64,000 bases of DNA, taken from the NCBI GenBank assembly GCA_965216885.1, contig OZ244209.1:6758001-6822000 (forward strand). Reading direction: 5' to 3'. Shown here piece after piece: positions 34,506-48,700 of this stretch. The stretch is from CAYNJG01 sp965216885 (GTDB lineage: Bacteria; Planctomycetota; Planctomycetia; Pirellulales; Pirellulaceae). How positions within the stretch are numbered: position 1 is the first letter of the stretch; each line of letters begins with the position of its first letter. Below the pieces are notes generated by a model. That model ran no database searches. It was not told the origin of the DNA and saw only the letters and a list, made by a program, of their open reading frames with translations. Both the position numbers and the translations under genes were made by a program.

Positions 34506-35363
34506 TTAACCCTTCTTCAACTGCCCATAACGCTTCGAGCGACGACGACGAACGATCGAAGCATTCGACGGCTTACGTTTCTTACGAGTCGAACCACCCT
34601 TCGCCGGAACACCCGAAGGACTAACCGGATGACGACCACCCTTAGTCCGACCCTCACCACCACCGTGCGGGTGATCCACTGGATTCATGGCCGTACCACG
34701 AACATGCGGGCGACGACCCAACCAACGCTTGCGACCGGCTTTGCCGAGCACAACATTCATGTGATCCGAATTGCCAACCTTACCCACCGTAGCCTTGCAA
34801 GCAGATGGTATACGGCGAATCTCACCACTAGGGAGCGAGATCTGAGCCCAAGTCCCCTCGCGAGCCATAAGCGTCGCACTCGTGCCTGCACTCCGACACA
34901 AGACGCCACCACGACCAGCTTGCAACTCAATATTATGAACCGACGTACTGAGCGGAATATTTCGCAGCGGCAACGCATTCCCAACCGACGCCGGTGCTGT
35001 AGCACCGGACATAACCGTTGCGCCTGCCGTCAAGCCATCAGGAGCGATAATGTATCGCTTCTCGCCGTCCACGTAGTGCAACAGAGCAATCCGGGCACTC
35101 CGATTCGGGTCATACTGAATGGACGCAACACGGGCCGGAACGCCGTCTTTATTACGAAGGAAATCGATAACTCGATATCGCCGCTTATGACCGCCACCCC
35201 GGTGCCGCACAGTAATGCGACCCTGATTATTTCGGCCACCGGTCTTCACCAAAGGGCGAAGCAATGACTTCTCCGGCTTGGCACCCGGCGTCAGCGAAGC
35301 AAAATCGCTGACAGTCGCATTGCGACGCCCCGGTGAAGTCGGCTTGTACTTTCGAATACCCAT
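34506..35363 (-). CDS. rplB: 50S ribosomal protein L2
   Basis: A 285-residue protein, slightly above the usual 273-277. Typical blocks are GRNNQGRITVRHRGGGHKRR, the OB and SH3-like core (ARIALLHYVDGEKRYIIAPD), and the highly conserved peptidyl-transferase-proximal stretch GRRPHVRGTAMNPVDHPHGG with its essential histidine. L2 is needed for subunit association and peptide bond formation. The run between rplW and rplB is 69 nt. Confidence 0.98.
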   Translation of the reverse strand: MGIRKYKPTSPGRRNATVSDFASLTPGAKPEKSLLRPLVKTGGRNNQGRITVRHRGGGHKRRYRVIDFLRNKDGVPARVASIQYDPNRSARIALLHYVDGEKRYIIAPDGLTAGATVMSGATAPASVGNALPLRNIPLSTSVHNIELQAGRGGVLCRSAGTSATLMAREGTWAQISLPSGEIRRIPSACKATVGKVGNSDHMNVVLGKAGRKRWLGRRPHVRGTAMNPVDHPHGGGEGRTKGGRHPVSPSGVPAKGGSTRKKRKPSNASIVRRRRSKRYGQLKKG

Positions 35364-35432
35364 GTGCCTATTTTTTGTTGAAGACTTAAACTAGCCCATC
35401 GACCAAACCACAGCCCAACGGCTGAACGACCA

Positions 35433-35753
35433 TTAAAAGAAGTCGATGCGATCCTCTGGGCCCAGCGTCACAATCGCTTTCTTCCACGACTTCGTCGAAC
35501 CAAACTTAAACCGATAACGACGAGGCTTGCCCTTGCGATTCTGCGTTCGGATTTTCGTAACCGAAACATCAAACAACTCTTCGATCGCAGCGCGAATCTC
35601 AAGTTTGTCCGCAAGCGGATTCACCTCGAAGGCATACTGATTATGCCGCTCGACGCGATGCACACCCTTTTCGGTAACAAGCGGCCGCAAGACCACCTGA
35701 TGAGGGGCGAGCTGTATGCGACTTTTCTTCGCCTCAGGTACCTTGATTGCCAT
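35433..35753 (-). CDS. rplW: 50S ribosomal protein L23
   Basis: A 106-residue protein with LAPHQVVLRPLVTEKGVHRV, EVNPLADKLEIRAAIEELFD and VTKIRTQNRKGKPRRYRFKF. L23 sits at the tunnel exit, where it docks trigger factor and SRP. It begins 5 nt after the rplD stop. Confidence 0.97.
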   Translation of the reverse strand: MAIKVPEAKKSRIQLAPHQVVLRPLVTEKGVHRVERHNQYAFEVNPLADKLEIRAAIEELFDVSVTKIRTQNRKGKPRRYRFKFGSTKSWKKAIVTLGPEDRIDFF

Positions 35754-35758
35754 GCGAC

Positions 35759-36427
35759 TTACCCTTCCCCACCAGAGGACGAACCATTACCCGAAGCAGC
35801 CTTTGACGCCCGCTCTTTAATTGCATCCAAAGCAGCTTTCGTCACCAACATTCGCCGCGGCGACAAAACATCCAGTGCATTCAGATCCGCAACAGGCGAC
35901 ATCGAAACACCAGTAATATTCCGGGAACTGCGATACGCGTTCGCATCATGCTCGGCAAGTGCAATGAGCGTCGTGACACCATCGAGCTTCAAGGCCTTCA
36001 AGGTCGCAGCCATTTCGCGAGTCGCCGGCTTTTCGAAACTCAACTGATCAACAACCACCACTTCACCGTCCTGAAGCTTGGAAGCAATTGCCATCCGAGT
36101 AGCCAACTGAACGGCCTTCCGGGGCATGCGGTACGAGTAGTCGCGAGGACGACGAGCAAAAATGTGCCCACCACCCCGACGAACACCACTCCGCTTCGCA
36201 CCAGCACGAGCATTACCAGTACCCTTCTGGCGATACATCTTCTTGCTCGTACCAGACACCTCGGCCCGCGACTTCGTCTTATGCGAACCCTGCCGACGAT
36301 TAGCCTGGTACATCACAACCGCATCGTGAAGCAACTGCTTACTAACACGCGGCGCGATATCAGCGGGATCGATCTCGTAAGTACCGACCTCACCGCCCTT
36401 CGAATCATATACCGTTAAACTTGCCAT
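35759..36427 (-). CDS. rplD: 50S ribosomal protein L4
   Basis: A 222-residue protein. The tunnel loop region is typical (YRQKGTGNARAGAKRSGVRR GGGHIF, in two parts), as are DYSYRMPRKAVQLATRMAIA and the C-terminal LNALDVLSPRRMLVTKAALD. About 18 Ser/Gly-rich residues extend the end. L4 lines the exit tunnel and in enterobacteria represses the S10 operon; no equivalent leader structure was identified here. Confidence 0.97.
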   Translation of the reverse strand: MASLTVYDSKGGEVGTYEIDPADIAPRVSKQLLHDAVVMYQANRRQGSHKTKSRAEVSGTSKKMYRQKGTGNARAGAKRSGVRRGGGHIFARRPRDYSYRMPRKAVQLATRMAIASKLQDGEVVVVDQLSFEKPATREMAATLKALKLDGVTTLIALAEHDANAYRSSRNITGVSMSPVADLNALDVLSPRRMLVTKAALDAIKERASKAASGNGSSSGGEG

Positions 36428-36468
36428 TACCGTTTCCTGACTGAACCAGCTTCACCGAAAGACAGCGA

Positions 36469-37158
36469 CTAACGCAGCATGTTCGTCTCACGAACAAACA
36501 CGTAACCACCATTCGGACCGGGAACCGCTCCGCGAACAACAAGCAGATCGTTGTCAACATCGACACTCACAACCTTGACATTGCGAACCGTCGAACGGGC
36601 ATTACCATACTGCCCGGCCATCTTGCGACCCTTCATGACGCGACTCGGATAGGCACTGCAACCAGTACCGCCCGCATGGCGATGAACCTTCTTCACGCCG
36701 TGAGTCGCACGCTGACCCGAGAAGTTGTGTCGCTTCATAACACCAGCAAAGCCGCGACCCTTGCTCGTACCAACAACGTCAACAGCAGCGACGCCCTCAA
36801 GAACATCAACCTTGACTTCCTGGCCGAGCTCATAGCCCTCAGCGGAACCGCGGACCTCACGAACGAAACGCTTCGGCTCGCAATCGGGCTTCGCAACCAA
36901 CTCAATGCCGGAATTCGCTCGCGACTTGGCACGCTTACTACTGAGCTTCGCAACATGCCCGCGCTCACTGCGACTGGCAAGGCGACGGGGCTTATCAAGA
37001 TACCCCAACTGAACGCCCTCGTAGCCATCGCGATCGACGCTACGAATCTGTGTCACATGACAGGGACCGGCCTGAATGACAGTGACCGGAACAACCGCGC
37101 CACTCTCATCATACACCTGCGTCATACCGACCTTACGGCCGAGAATACCTTTTGCCAT
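36469..37158 (-). CDS. rplC: 50S ribosomal protein L3
   Basis: A 229-residue protein: MAKGILGRKVGMTQVYDESG, VDVVGTSKGRGFAGVMKRHN, SGQRATHGVKKVHRHAGGTG and KMAGQYGNARSTVRNVKVVS. L3 binds near the peptidyl-transferase centre and the sarcin-ricin loop. A 108-nt gap separates it from rpsJ, larger than most gaps in the operon. Nothing else was recognised in that gap. Confidence 0.97.
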   Translation of the reverse strand: MAKGILGRKVGMTQVYDESGAVVPVTVIQAGPCHVTQIRSVDRDGYEGVQLGYLDKPRRLASRSERGHVAKLSSKRAKSRANSGIELVAKPDCEPKRFVREVRGSAEGYELGQEVKVDVLEGVAAVDVVGTSKGRGFAGVMKRHNFSGQRATHGVKKVHRHAGGTGCSAYPSRVMKGRKMAGQYGNARSTVRNVKVVSVDVDNDLLVVRGAVPGPNGGYVFVRETNMLR

Positions 37159-37266
37159 CGAATTAAGTCCCTGCTATGCCTGCCAACCGGGAGACAACGG
37201 AAGCACTAGCCCCGCAGCTTACCCAACTGACTTCCAGCCATATTCTTTTCCGGAAGCTACCGCACC

Positions 37267-37590
37267 CTAACGAGAGGATGCTTTGATTTTAATGTCGACA
37301 CCAGCCGGAAGACTGAGCTTATTCAAAGCCTCAATCGTCTTGGCTGTCGCCTGAACAATGTCAATCAGCCGCTTGTGAGTTCGAATCTCAAACTGCTGAC
37401 GCGCTTTCTTGTTTACGTGCGGCCCCGACAGAACGGTGTAACGTTCAATCCGGGTAGGCAACGGAATCGGACCATGAACTTCCGAGTTCGTGCGCTTCGC
37501 CGTATCCACAATATCCCTAGCGCTCTGATCAAGAACCAGATGATCGTACGCTTCCATGCGGATTCGAATTACTTCGTGTGCCTGCGCCAC
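37267..37590 (-). CDS. rpsJ: 30S ribosomal protein S10
   Basis: A 107-residue protein: VIRIRMEAYDHLVLDQSARD, GPIPLPTRIERYTVLSGPHV and NKKARQQFEIRTHKRLIDIV. S10 also acts as NusE in transcription antitermination. It is the first gene of the S10-spc-alpha run that continues without a break to rplQ. A strong promoter lies 80-110 nt upstream. Confidence 0.98.
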   Translation of the reverse strand: MAQAHEVIRIRMEAYDHLVLDQSARDIVDTAKRTNSEVHGPIPLPTRIERYTVLSGPHVNKKARQQFEIRTHKRLIDIVQATAKTIEALNKLSLPAGVDIKIKASSR

Positions 37591-37670
37591 TTTGAACCCT
37601 GCCGTACGCCTTCAATGAATTAACGCGTGTTCCCCACTACCCTCGACTTCGGTCAAGGTGGAAGCAGGCT

Positions 37671-37699
37671 AGAATATCGCTGATGAAAAATCCAGTCAA
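37671..37699 (-). promoter_or_regulatory. Promoter of the S10-spc-alpha operon
   Basis: On the minus strand TTGACT (37699-37694) and TATTCT (37676-37671) are separated by exactly 17 bp, each one base or two from consensus. The predicted start near 37664 leaves a leader of about 74 nt before rpsJ. No other box of this quality lies between fusA and rpsJ. Confidence 0.75.
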
Positions 37700-37707
37700 C
37701 ACCCACT

Positions 37708-37745
37708 TGGCCTCTGTTGCCAAAATTTCCTGGCAAAGGAGGCCA
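37708..37745 (-). terminator. Hairpin after fusA, terminator-like but without a U-run
   Basis: Outer stem TGGCCTC/GAGGCCA (7 bp), a 2x2 internal loop, inner stem TTGCCA/TGGCAA (6 bp) and an 8-nt loop start 10 nt after the fusA stop. On the minus strand no U-tract follows, so it may be an mRNA 3'-end or a factor-dependent terminator. The S10 promoter begins 9 nt beyond it. Confidence 0.6.
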
Positions 37746-37754
37746 GCCACTTAC

Positions 37755-39833
37755 CTAAAAGGCAAATCCCTCAGCAACACTCGGTGGCGCAGGAGCGTAA
37801 CGCAGCGGCTCCATCGAGCAACCAGCCAGGCCTTTGCTCAGGCTGCGCATTGCCGAGCTATACCCAAACAACTCAGCGAGCGGCGCTTCCGCTTCAATCA
37901 CGTAGATATTCCCACGATTTTCCGTGTTAGACACGATTCCGCGACGCTGCTGCAAGTCCCCCACAAGGTCCCCCATGTGGTCTTCCGGCGTCGTAATCTC
38001 GAGCTTCATAATCGGCTCAAGCAGCACCGGACTCCCGGCCGTCAGCCCCTTCTCAAACGCGTCCCCAGCCGCTATTCGAAAAGCAACATCGCTTGAATTT
38101 TCGTCTGCACTGCCACCCAAGATCGTGACCTTGAGCTGAGACAACGGAAAACCACCGATCGAGCCTCCACCTTCACCACGGCCCTCAAGCTCCTCCAAAG
38201 CAGCCACCAAAAACTCCCCAGGCACCTCCTCCGGCGAGCAGCGACTGGTGGCGACGACCGAGGGGCTTTTCTCGTTGGGCTCCATTTTGAGGCGAATACT
38301 GGCCGAGAGCTGCTGCCCCGCCATCAGACGATTGCACGCACCCTCCACCTCGACGGCATTGGCGATCGTTTCCCGGTAATTTACCCGCTGCTTGTGGAAC
38401 TTCACCTTGAGATTGAAGTCCCGCAGCAAACGGTTCTTGATGACTTCGAGATGCAATTCCCCCATGCCACTAATCAGGGTCTGCCCCGACTCTTCGCTTT
38501 CGACAGCCCGGAAAGTGGGGTCCTGTCGCTTCATCAGCTCCAACACCTCCGCCAACTTCTTCCGTTCGGCAGTAGTTTCAGGCTCTATTGCCATCGAGAT
38601 GACGGTATCCGGAAACACAATCGATTCCAGCAGTACGGGATGCTGAGGATCGCACAGCGTGTCGCCGGTGACAGAATTGCGCAGGCCAATAATCCCCACG
38701 ATGTCACCGGTCTCCACGATGTCCGTCTGCTCCTTGCGGGCGGCCTGAATTCGCCAAAGCTGCGCCACATTCTCCTTCTTTTCCTTGCCCGGATTCAGCA
38801 CGCGAGAGTTGGCCTTGAGAGCCCCCGAATACACCCGCACGAACGACAGATCCCCTGTCTTTTCCGCCACCACCTTGAACACCAAACCGCAAAACGGATC
38901 TTTCGTCGAAGGCTTGCGGGTAACCTCGACCTCCTCCTTCTTTTTCTTATCCCTTGCGAGCCCCGTTACGGGCGGCTTGTCAGCGGGACTCGGTAGATAT
39001 CTCGCCACCGCGTCCAATACGGGCGGAATCCCGATGTAATCCAGCGCAGAACCACAAAGAACGGGCTGAATTTCCCTCGCCAGAGTCGCCGACCGGACTG
39101 CGCGATGAATCACGCCCTCCGGGATCTCCTGCTTCTCCATACCGAGCTCCATCAACTCATCGTCAAAGTCGTAAATCCGCTCGAGCATCTCCTCACGAGC
39201 CAGCTCGGCATCTACCAGCAGCTCCTCTGGGATGTCCGCCTGCTCAACCTTCCTGCCATCATCAGAAAACGTGAGCCTCTTCATAGCGACCAGATCAATT
39301 ACGCCGCGAAAAGCGTTTTCGATGTGCGGCGGCCCTGCGCCAATCGGAATCTGTAGCGCAACCGGATTGGCCTGCAGCCGCTTACCAATATCCGAGAGCG
39401 TGCCAGCAAAGTTTGCGCCCTCGCGATCCATCTTGTTGATGAACGCGATGCGAGGCACCTCATACTTATCCGCCTGCCGCCAGACGGTCTCGCTCTGAGC
39501 CTCCACACCCTCGCGAGCACTAAACACCACGACACCACCATCAAGGACCCTCAGGCTGCGCTCCACCTCCGCAGTGAAGTCCACATGGCCCGGTGTATCG
39601 ATGAGATTGAAGATCTTGTCCCGCCACGGGAACGTAACGGCAGCCGAGTAGATCGTGATGCCGCGTTTCTGCTCCTCTTCATCGAAGTCCGTTTCGGTCG
39701 TTCCCTTATCAACTTCCCCCAACCGGTGTGTCGCTCCTGAGCAAAACAACATCCGCTCGGTCATCGTCGTCTTGCCAGCATCGATGTGGGCAATGATGCC
39801 AATATTGCGAATGTTCTCAAGTTTGCGTGACAT
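37755..39833 (-). CDS. fusA: Translation elongation factor G
   Basis: A 692-residue GTPase of standard length. The G1 loop is AHIDAGKTTMTERML (about residues 17-31), G2 is KRGITIYSAAV, G3 is DTPGHVDF and G4 is NKMD. C-terminal domains IV and V are present (ILGGSADENSSDVAFRIAAG, RYAPAPPSVAEGFAF). EF-G drives ribosomal translocation. Spirochaetes and planctomycetes are known to carry divergent EF-G pairs with split roles, and the GITIYSAAV switch sequence differs from the common GITITSAAT, so this may be the translocation-type member. A terminator separates it from rpsG, so it probably has its own promoter. Confidence 0.95.
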   Translation of the reverse strand: MSRKLENIRNIGIIAHIDAGKTTMTERMLFCSGATHRLGEVDKGTTETDFDEEEQKRGITIYSAAVTFPWRDKIFNLIDTPGHVDFTAEVERSLRVLDGGVVVFSAREGVEAQSETVWRQADKYEVPRIAFINKMDREGANFAGTLSDIGKRLQANPVALQIPIGAGPPHIENAFRGVIDLVAMKRLTFSDDGRKVEQADIPEELLVDAELAREEMLERIYDFDDELMELGMEKQEIPEGVIHRAVRSATLAREIQPVLCGSALDYIGIPPVLDAVARYLPSPADKPPVTGLARDKKKKEEVEVTRKPSTKDPFCGLVFKVVAEKTGDLSFVRVYSGALKANSRVLNPGKEKKENVAQLWRIQAARKEQTDIVETGDIVGIIGLRNSVTGDTLCDPQHPVLLESIVFPDTVISMAIEPETTAERKKLAEVLELMKRQDPTFRAVESEESGQTLISGMGELHLEVIKNRLLRDFNLKVKFHKQRVNYRETIANAVEVEGACNRLMAGQQLSASIRLKMEPNEKSPSVVATSRCSPEEVPGEFLVAALEELEGRGEGGGSIGGFPLSQLKVTILGGSADENSSDVAFRIAAGDAFEKGLTAGSPVLLEPIMKLEITTPEDHMGDLVGDLQQRRGIVSNTENRGNIYVIEAEAPLAELFGYSSAMRSLSKGLAGCSMEPLRYAPAPPSVAEGFAF

Positions 39834-39868
39834 ACCAACAATCCGGGAGAGTGAGTCGAGACTTCAAG

Positions 39869-39897
39869 ATGATAGTCGGTCACGCGGCGTGACCAAA
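39869..39897 (-). promoter_or_regulatory. Candidate fusA promoter with an inverted repeat in the spacer
   Basis: On the minus strand TATCAT (39874-39869) forms a good -10. A perfect 7-bp inverted repeat GGTCACG-CCG-CGTGACC (39878-39894) fills the spacer and runs into the weak -35 TTTGGT (39897-39892, 17-bp spacing). A -10 36 nt upstream of the fusA ATG plus a dyad suggests a regulated promoter. This is inference. Confidence 0.45.
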
Positions 39898-39973
39898 CGA
39901 CGCAGACCAGCGAACGACATGCTGACGGTATTCGACCGCGAAGCCCCACAAGCTTAAGCATCACTGGCGCATA

Positions 39974-39999
39974 AAAAAACGCCGCACATGGCGACGTTT
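39974..39999 (-). terminator. Intrinsic terminator after rpsG
   Basis: The minus strand reads AACGTCGC-CATGT-GCGGCGTT followed by a continuous T-run (the stem's last bases plus 39974-39980). The 8-bp stem contains one G-U pair. It lies 22 nt after the rpsG stop and splits rpsL-rpsG from fusA. Confidence 0.85.
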
Positions 40000-40020
40000 T
40001 CAATACCGCTCCAGCTCGAC

Positions 40021-40491
40021 CTACCAAGCAAAGTGAGCGAATGCCTTGTTGGCTTCTGCCATTCGGTGAACATTTTCCCGCTTCGACATGGCGGCGCCTT
40101 CCTTGCGATACGCTGCCATCAGCTCCTCAGAGAGCTTCTCAGCCATCGGGCGGCCCTTTTTGTCCCGCACGGCGGCGAGAAGCCAGCGAAACGCCAGCGA
40201 CTGCTGACGCGTCTTGTTCACTTGCATGGGAACCTGGTAGGCGGCACCACCAACACGCTTACTGCGTACTTCGATGTGCGGCTTTACGTTCTCGATGGCC
40301 TGATTGAAGACCTCGATCGGCTCTTCGCCGCCCACTTTTTCCTTGATGATCTGCAACGCATCGTAGAAGACGCGTTGTGCAGTCGTCTTCTTGCCATCGT
40401 ACATCAGGCAATTGATAAACTTGCTGGCGAGCAGCGACTCAAACCGTGGATCGCCTTTGAGTTGCGTCCGACTGGCGGTAATTCGACCCAT
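40021..40491 (-). CDS. rpsG: 30S ribosomal protein S7
   Basis: A 156-residue protein: FESLLASKFINCLMYDGKKT, FNQAIENVKPHIEVRSKRVG, GAAYQVPMQVNKTRQQSLAF and the C-terminal RENVHRMAEANKAFAHFAW. S7 nucleates assembly of the 30S head and contacts the E-site tRNA. It starts 5 nt after rpsL. Confidence 0.98.
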   Translation of the reverse strand: MGRITASRTQLKGDPRFESLLASKFINCLMYDGKKTTAQRVFYDALQIIKEKVGGEEPIEVFNQAIENVKPHIEVRSKRVGGAAYQVPMQVNKTRQQSLAFRWLLAAVRDKKGRPMAEKLSEELMAAYRKEGAAMSKRENVHRMAEANKAFAHFAW

Positions 40492-40496
40492 TTCTC

Positions 40497-40865
40497 TTAA
40501 CCCTTCTTCGTTCCGTAGCGACTGCGAGTACGCTTCCGACCTTCAACACCCAGCGAGTCCAATGCCCCGCGAACAACCTGGTAGCGAACACCAGGCAAGT
40601 CACGAACACGACCACCACGCACGAGAACAATCGAGTGCTCCTGCAGGCTGTGGCCTTCACCCGGAATGTAAACAGTCACTTCTTTGCCGTTCGACAAACG
40701 GACACGTGTAATCTTCCGCAACGCCGAGTTAGGCTTCTTCGGCGTCATCGTACGAACTTGCAGACATACGCCTCGCTTCTGGGGACATCGATCCAGAACC
40801 GGAGCCTTACTCTGCGCCCGTTTGGACTTGCGCCGCTTGCGAACCAGTTGATTAATTGTGGGCAT
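40497..40865 (-). CDS. rpsL: 30S ribosomal protein S12
   Basis: A 122-residue protein: MPTINQLVRKRRKSKRAQSK, VCLQVRTMTPKKPNSALRKI and EGHSLQEHSIVLVRGGRVRD. The decoding-centre loops PKKPNSA and GRVRDLPGVRY are unmodified wild-type sequences. S12 monitors codon-anticodon pairing. A good promoter lies about 45-72 nt upstream. Confidence 0.98.
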   Translation of the reverse strand: MPTINQLVRKRRKSKRAQSKAPVLDRCPQKRGVCLQVRTMTPKKPNSALRKITRVRLSNGKEVTVYIPGEGHSLQEHSIVLVRGGRVRDLPGVRYQVVRGALDSLGVEGRKRTRSRYGTKKG

Positions 40866-40909
40866 TGTCGCTGCCTATGTGTACGAAATCGCTATACGGG
40901 GAACTCATC

Positions 40910-40937
40910 ACAATACCGTTACCCCGTCCTGTGTCAA
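40910..40937 (-). promoter_or_regulatory. Promoter of rpsL-rpsG
   Basis: On the minus strand a perfect TTGACA (40937-40932) is followed by a 16-bp spacer and TATTGT (40915-40910). The predicted start near 40903 gives a leader of about 38 nt to the rpsL ATG. Confidence 0.75.
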
Positions 40938-41033
40938 GCCACCCTTCGACGTCCATGCGTCCGGCTTATCTTTTTCTTCCGCGGCAGGGCTGTCAAATCC
41001 AGCAGCCCCTTCGCAACTTACCATCTTGTCTCG

Positions 41034-45665
<4,632 letters not shown>

Positions 45666-45743
45666 GCTTTGTCCCTCGTTTTTTGTCGGTAAACCGGTCG
45701 TGTGTATAAAAAGCGTTGAAATCCGATAGAAGCCGCGTCGAGA

Positions 45744-48700
45744 TTAAACCCGACGCTTCTCCAGCTGCATGTTCAATGCAAGCCCCCGAATTTCATTGGT
45801 AAGAACGTCGAAGCTGGCAGGCGTTCCGGCCTCGAGCGTGTTCTCGCCCTTGACCATCGACTCGTAGATCTTCGTACGCCCTTCAACGTCATCACTCTTC
45901 ACGGTGAGCAATTCCTGAAGGATGTAGGCAGCTCCGTACGCTTCGAGCGCCCAAACTTCCATCTCTCCGAAACGCTGCCCACCGAACCTCGCCTTGCCGC
46001 CCAGAGGCTGCTGCGTAATGAGCGAGTAAGGTCCCGTGCTGCGAGCATGAACCTTCTCGTCCACGAGGTGGTGAAGCTTGAGCATGTAGATGTAACCAAC
46101 GGTCGTCTCCTGATCCATCGGCTCGCCCGTTCGACCATCGAACAATCGGGCCTTTCCGTGGCGAGGCAATCCGGCTTCCTCGAGAGCGTTGTTGATGTCT
46201 TCCTCCGTCGCACCATCAAAGACGGGCGTGATTGCCTGGAAGCCCAACTTGGCTCCAGCCCAACCAAGGTGTGTCTCGAGAATCTGACCGACGTTCATAC
46301 GACTCGGAACACCCAGCGGATTCAGAAGAATCTGCAATGGAGTACCGTCCTCAAGGAACGGCATGTCTTCGACACGCAGAATCTTGGAGATCACACCCTT
46401 GTTACCGTGTCGACCGGCCATCTTGTCACCGACCGAAATACAACGCTTCGTTGCGATGTAGACCTTGACCATCTGCAAGACACCACTGCGAAGCTCGTCA
46501 CCACGCTTCATACTGTTCAGCTTGCGATCACGCTCATCCAGTGCGGTCTCCACGGCAGTCCAGTGGCTCTTGTAGATGCCTTCGACCTTCGATTTGTGAT
46601 CCTCACTCCGCATTTTCGAAGTGATGGATTCGACCGTAAACTGAGCCGCTCGTTCGACGATAAACTTCTCGTCCTGATCTTTGGCGAGAGGCGTGCCGTC
46701 TTCGTCCGTCAACGTCTTACCGATCGCTGCCTCCATGGCATCGACCATCTCCTTGAACTGCTCAACGACGCGAGCATTTCCTTCGGTTTCGACGTCCTTC
46801 AGTTCCTGCTCGAACTGCTTTCGCTCGTCGTCCGAAAGACTCATGCGGCGTGAGAACCTCTGGCTGTTGATAACGATCCCTTCAATGCCCGATGGCACCT
46901 CAAGCGAATCGTTCTTCACATCCTCGCCGGCACGACCAAAGATCGCGTGCAGCAACTTCTCTTCAGGCGTAAGCTCCGTCTTGGATTTCGGCGAAACCTT
47001 TCCGACCAGAATGTCGCCCGGTCGAACGTAGGTACCCACCTGAACGATACCGCTCTCGTCGAGATTCCGGAGAGCCTTCTCGCTGACGTTGGGAATGTCA
47101 CGAGTGAATTCCTCGCGGCCCAGCTTGGTCTCACGAATCTCGATATCAAATTCTTCGATATGAATGGACGTGTACGTGTCCGCCTTGACGAGCTCTTCAC
47201 TGAGGATAATCGCATCCTCGAAGTTGAATCCGTCGAACGACATGAACCCAACAAGAACATTACGGCCCAACGCCAGTTCACCCTTGTGGGTCGCGGCACC
47301 GTCGGCAATCACCTGCCCTTTTTCAATCTTGTCATGCATCCGCACCAGAGGTTTTTGATTGAGCGAAGTCCGCTCGTTCAGGCCCTGGTACTTCTTCATC
47401 TCGTAAACGTCGTTGCCAATTTCAATTCGCGTAGCATCGACGAACGTGACCTTCCCGGCTCGCTTCGCACGAATCACCATGCTCGAGTTTTCAGCCACTC
47501 GACGCTCCATGCCCGTGCCGACAATCGGTGGCTCGGCCACCAGCAGAGGAACGGCCTGCCGCTGCATGTTCGAACCCATCAGAGCACGGTTGGCATCATC
47601 GTGCTCAAGGAATGGAATCAGACCAGCCGACACGCCAACCATCTGGCTGGGTGCAACGTCGGTGTAAGTGATCTCGGTTGGATCCACGATCTCAAAATCA
47701 CTGTGGTGACGAGCGATAATATTTTCGCCCTGAATGACACCACCCTTGGTCTCCACGTCCGCCGGCGCGACGAACTCCTCCGACTCCTCGTCAGCTCGCA
47801 ACCAAACTACCTCGTCCGTTACCGCCCCTTTATTCACCACTCGGTACGGCGTGACAAGGAAGCCGTAGTCATCTACGCCGGCGTAAATTGCGAGACTGGA
47901 AATCAGACCGATGTTCGTACCTTCCGGCGTTTCAATCGGACAGATTCGACCATAGTGAGAAATGTGAACGTCGCGAACTTCGAAACCAGCTCGCTTACGG
48001 TTAAGACCACCCGGGCCCAACGCGGAGAGACGCCGTTCGTGCGTCAGCATCGACAGCGGATTCGTCTGGTCGACAACCTGCGAAAGTTCACCACGACCAA
48101 AGAAGTATTCAATCGCAGCCGAGATGCTCTTCGGGTTGATCAAACTACGAGGCGTCATGTCCTCCTGATCCTTGAGACTCATTCGCTCCTGGACGGTACG
48201 ACGCAACTTCAGAAAGCCCTTACGCATTTCATCACAGGCCAACTCGCAGATGGTTCGCAACCGACGATTTCCCAAGTGGTCAATATCGTCAATCATTGCA
48301 TCGCCGGCCGACGCCAGCTCCAGCAGATATTTGATCGACGCCACGAGATCATCCGGCCGCAGAGTCATCTCCTTCTCTGAAGCGTCCAGCTCAAGCTTGC
48401 GATTGATACGGAATCGCCCAACACGACCAAGGCGATAACGATTCACATCGAAGAACTTTTCCTGGAACAACTGCCGCGCCTTCTCCAACTGCGGCGGGTT
48501 TCCCGGACGTAGTCGCTGATAAATCCGCAACAATGCCTCTTCATGGCTGGACGTGTTGTCATCAGCCAACGCATTAAACACCAGGGGCACTTTGGGCGGC
48601 TCGAGCACTTCGACTTTTTTGACACCCGAAGTACAGATCGTCTCGGCGGCATTCTTCGTGATCTTGTGACCAGCTTCGACAATGATCTCTCCGGCGCGGT

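Noticed and set aside
40987..41008. GGGCTG/CAGCCC hairpin after rpoC as a terminator
   Set aside because: The stem is only 6 bp with a 10-nt loop and no T-run, so it is not a convincing terminator.
46947..48380. A 477-codon plus-strand frame opposite rpoB
   Set aside because: It is a shadow of rpoB codon structure with no ribosome-binding site or domain.
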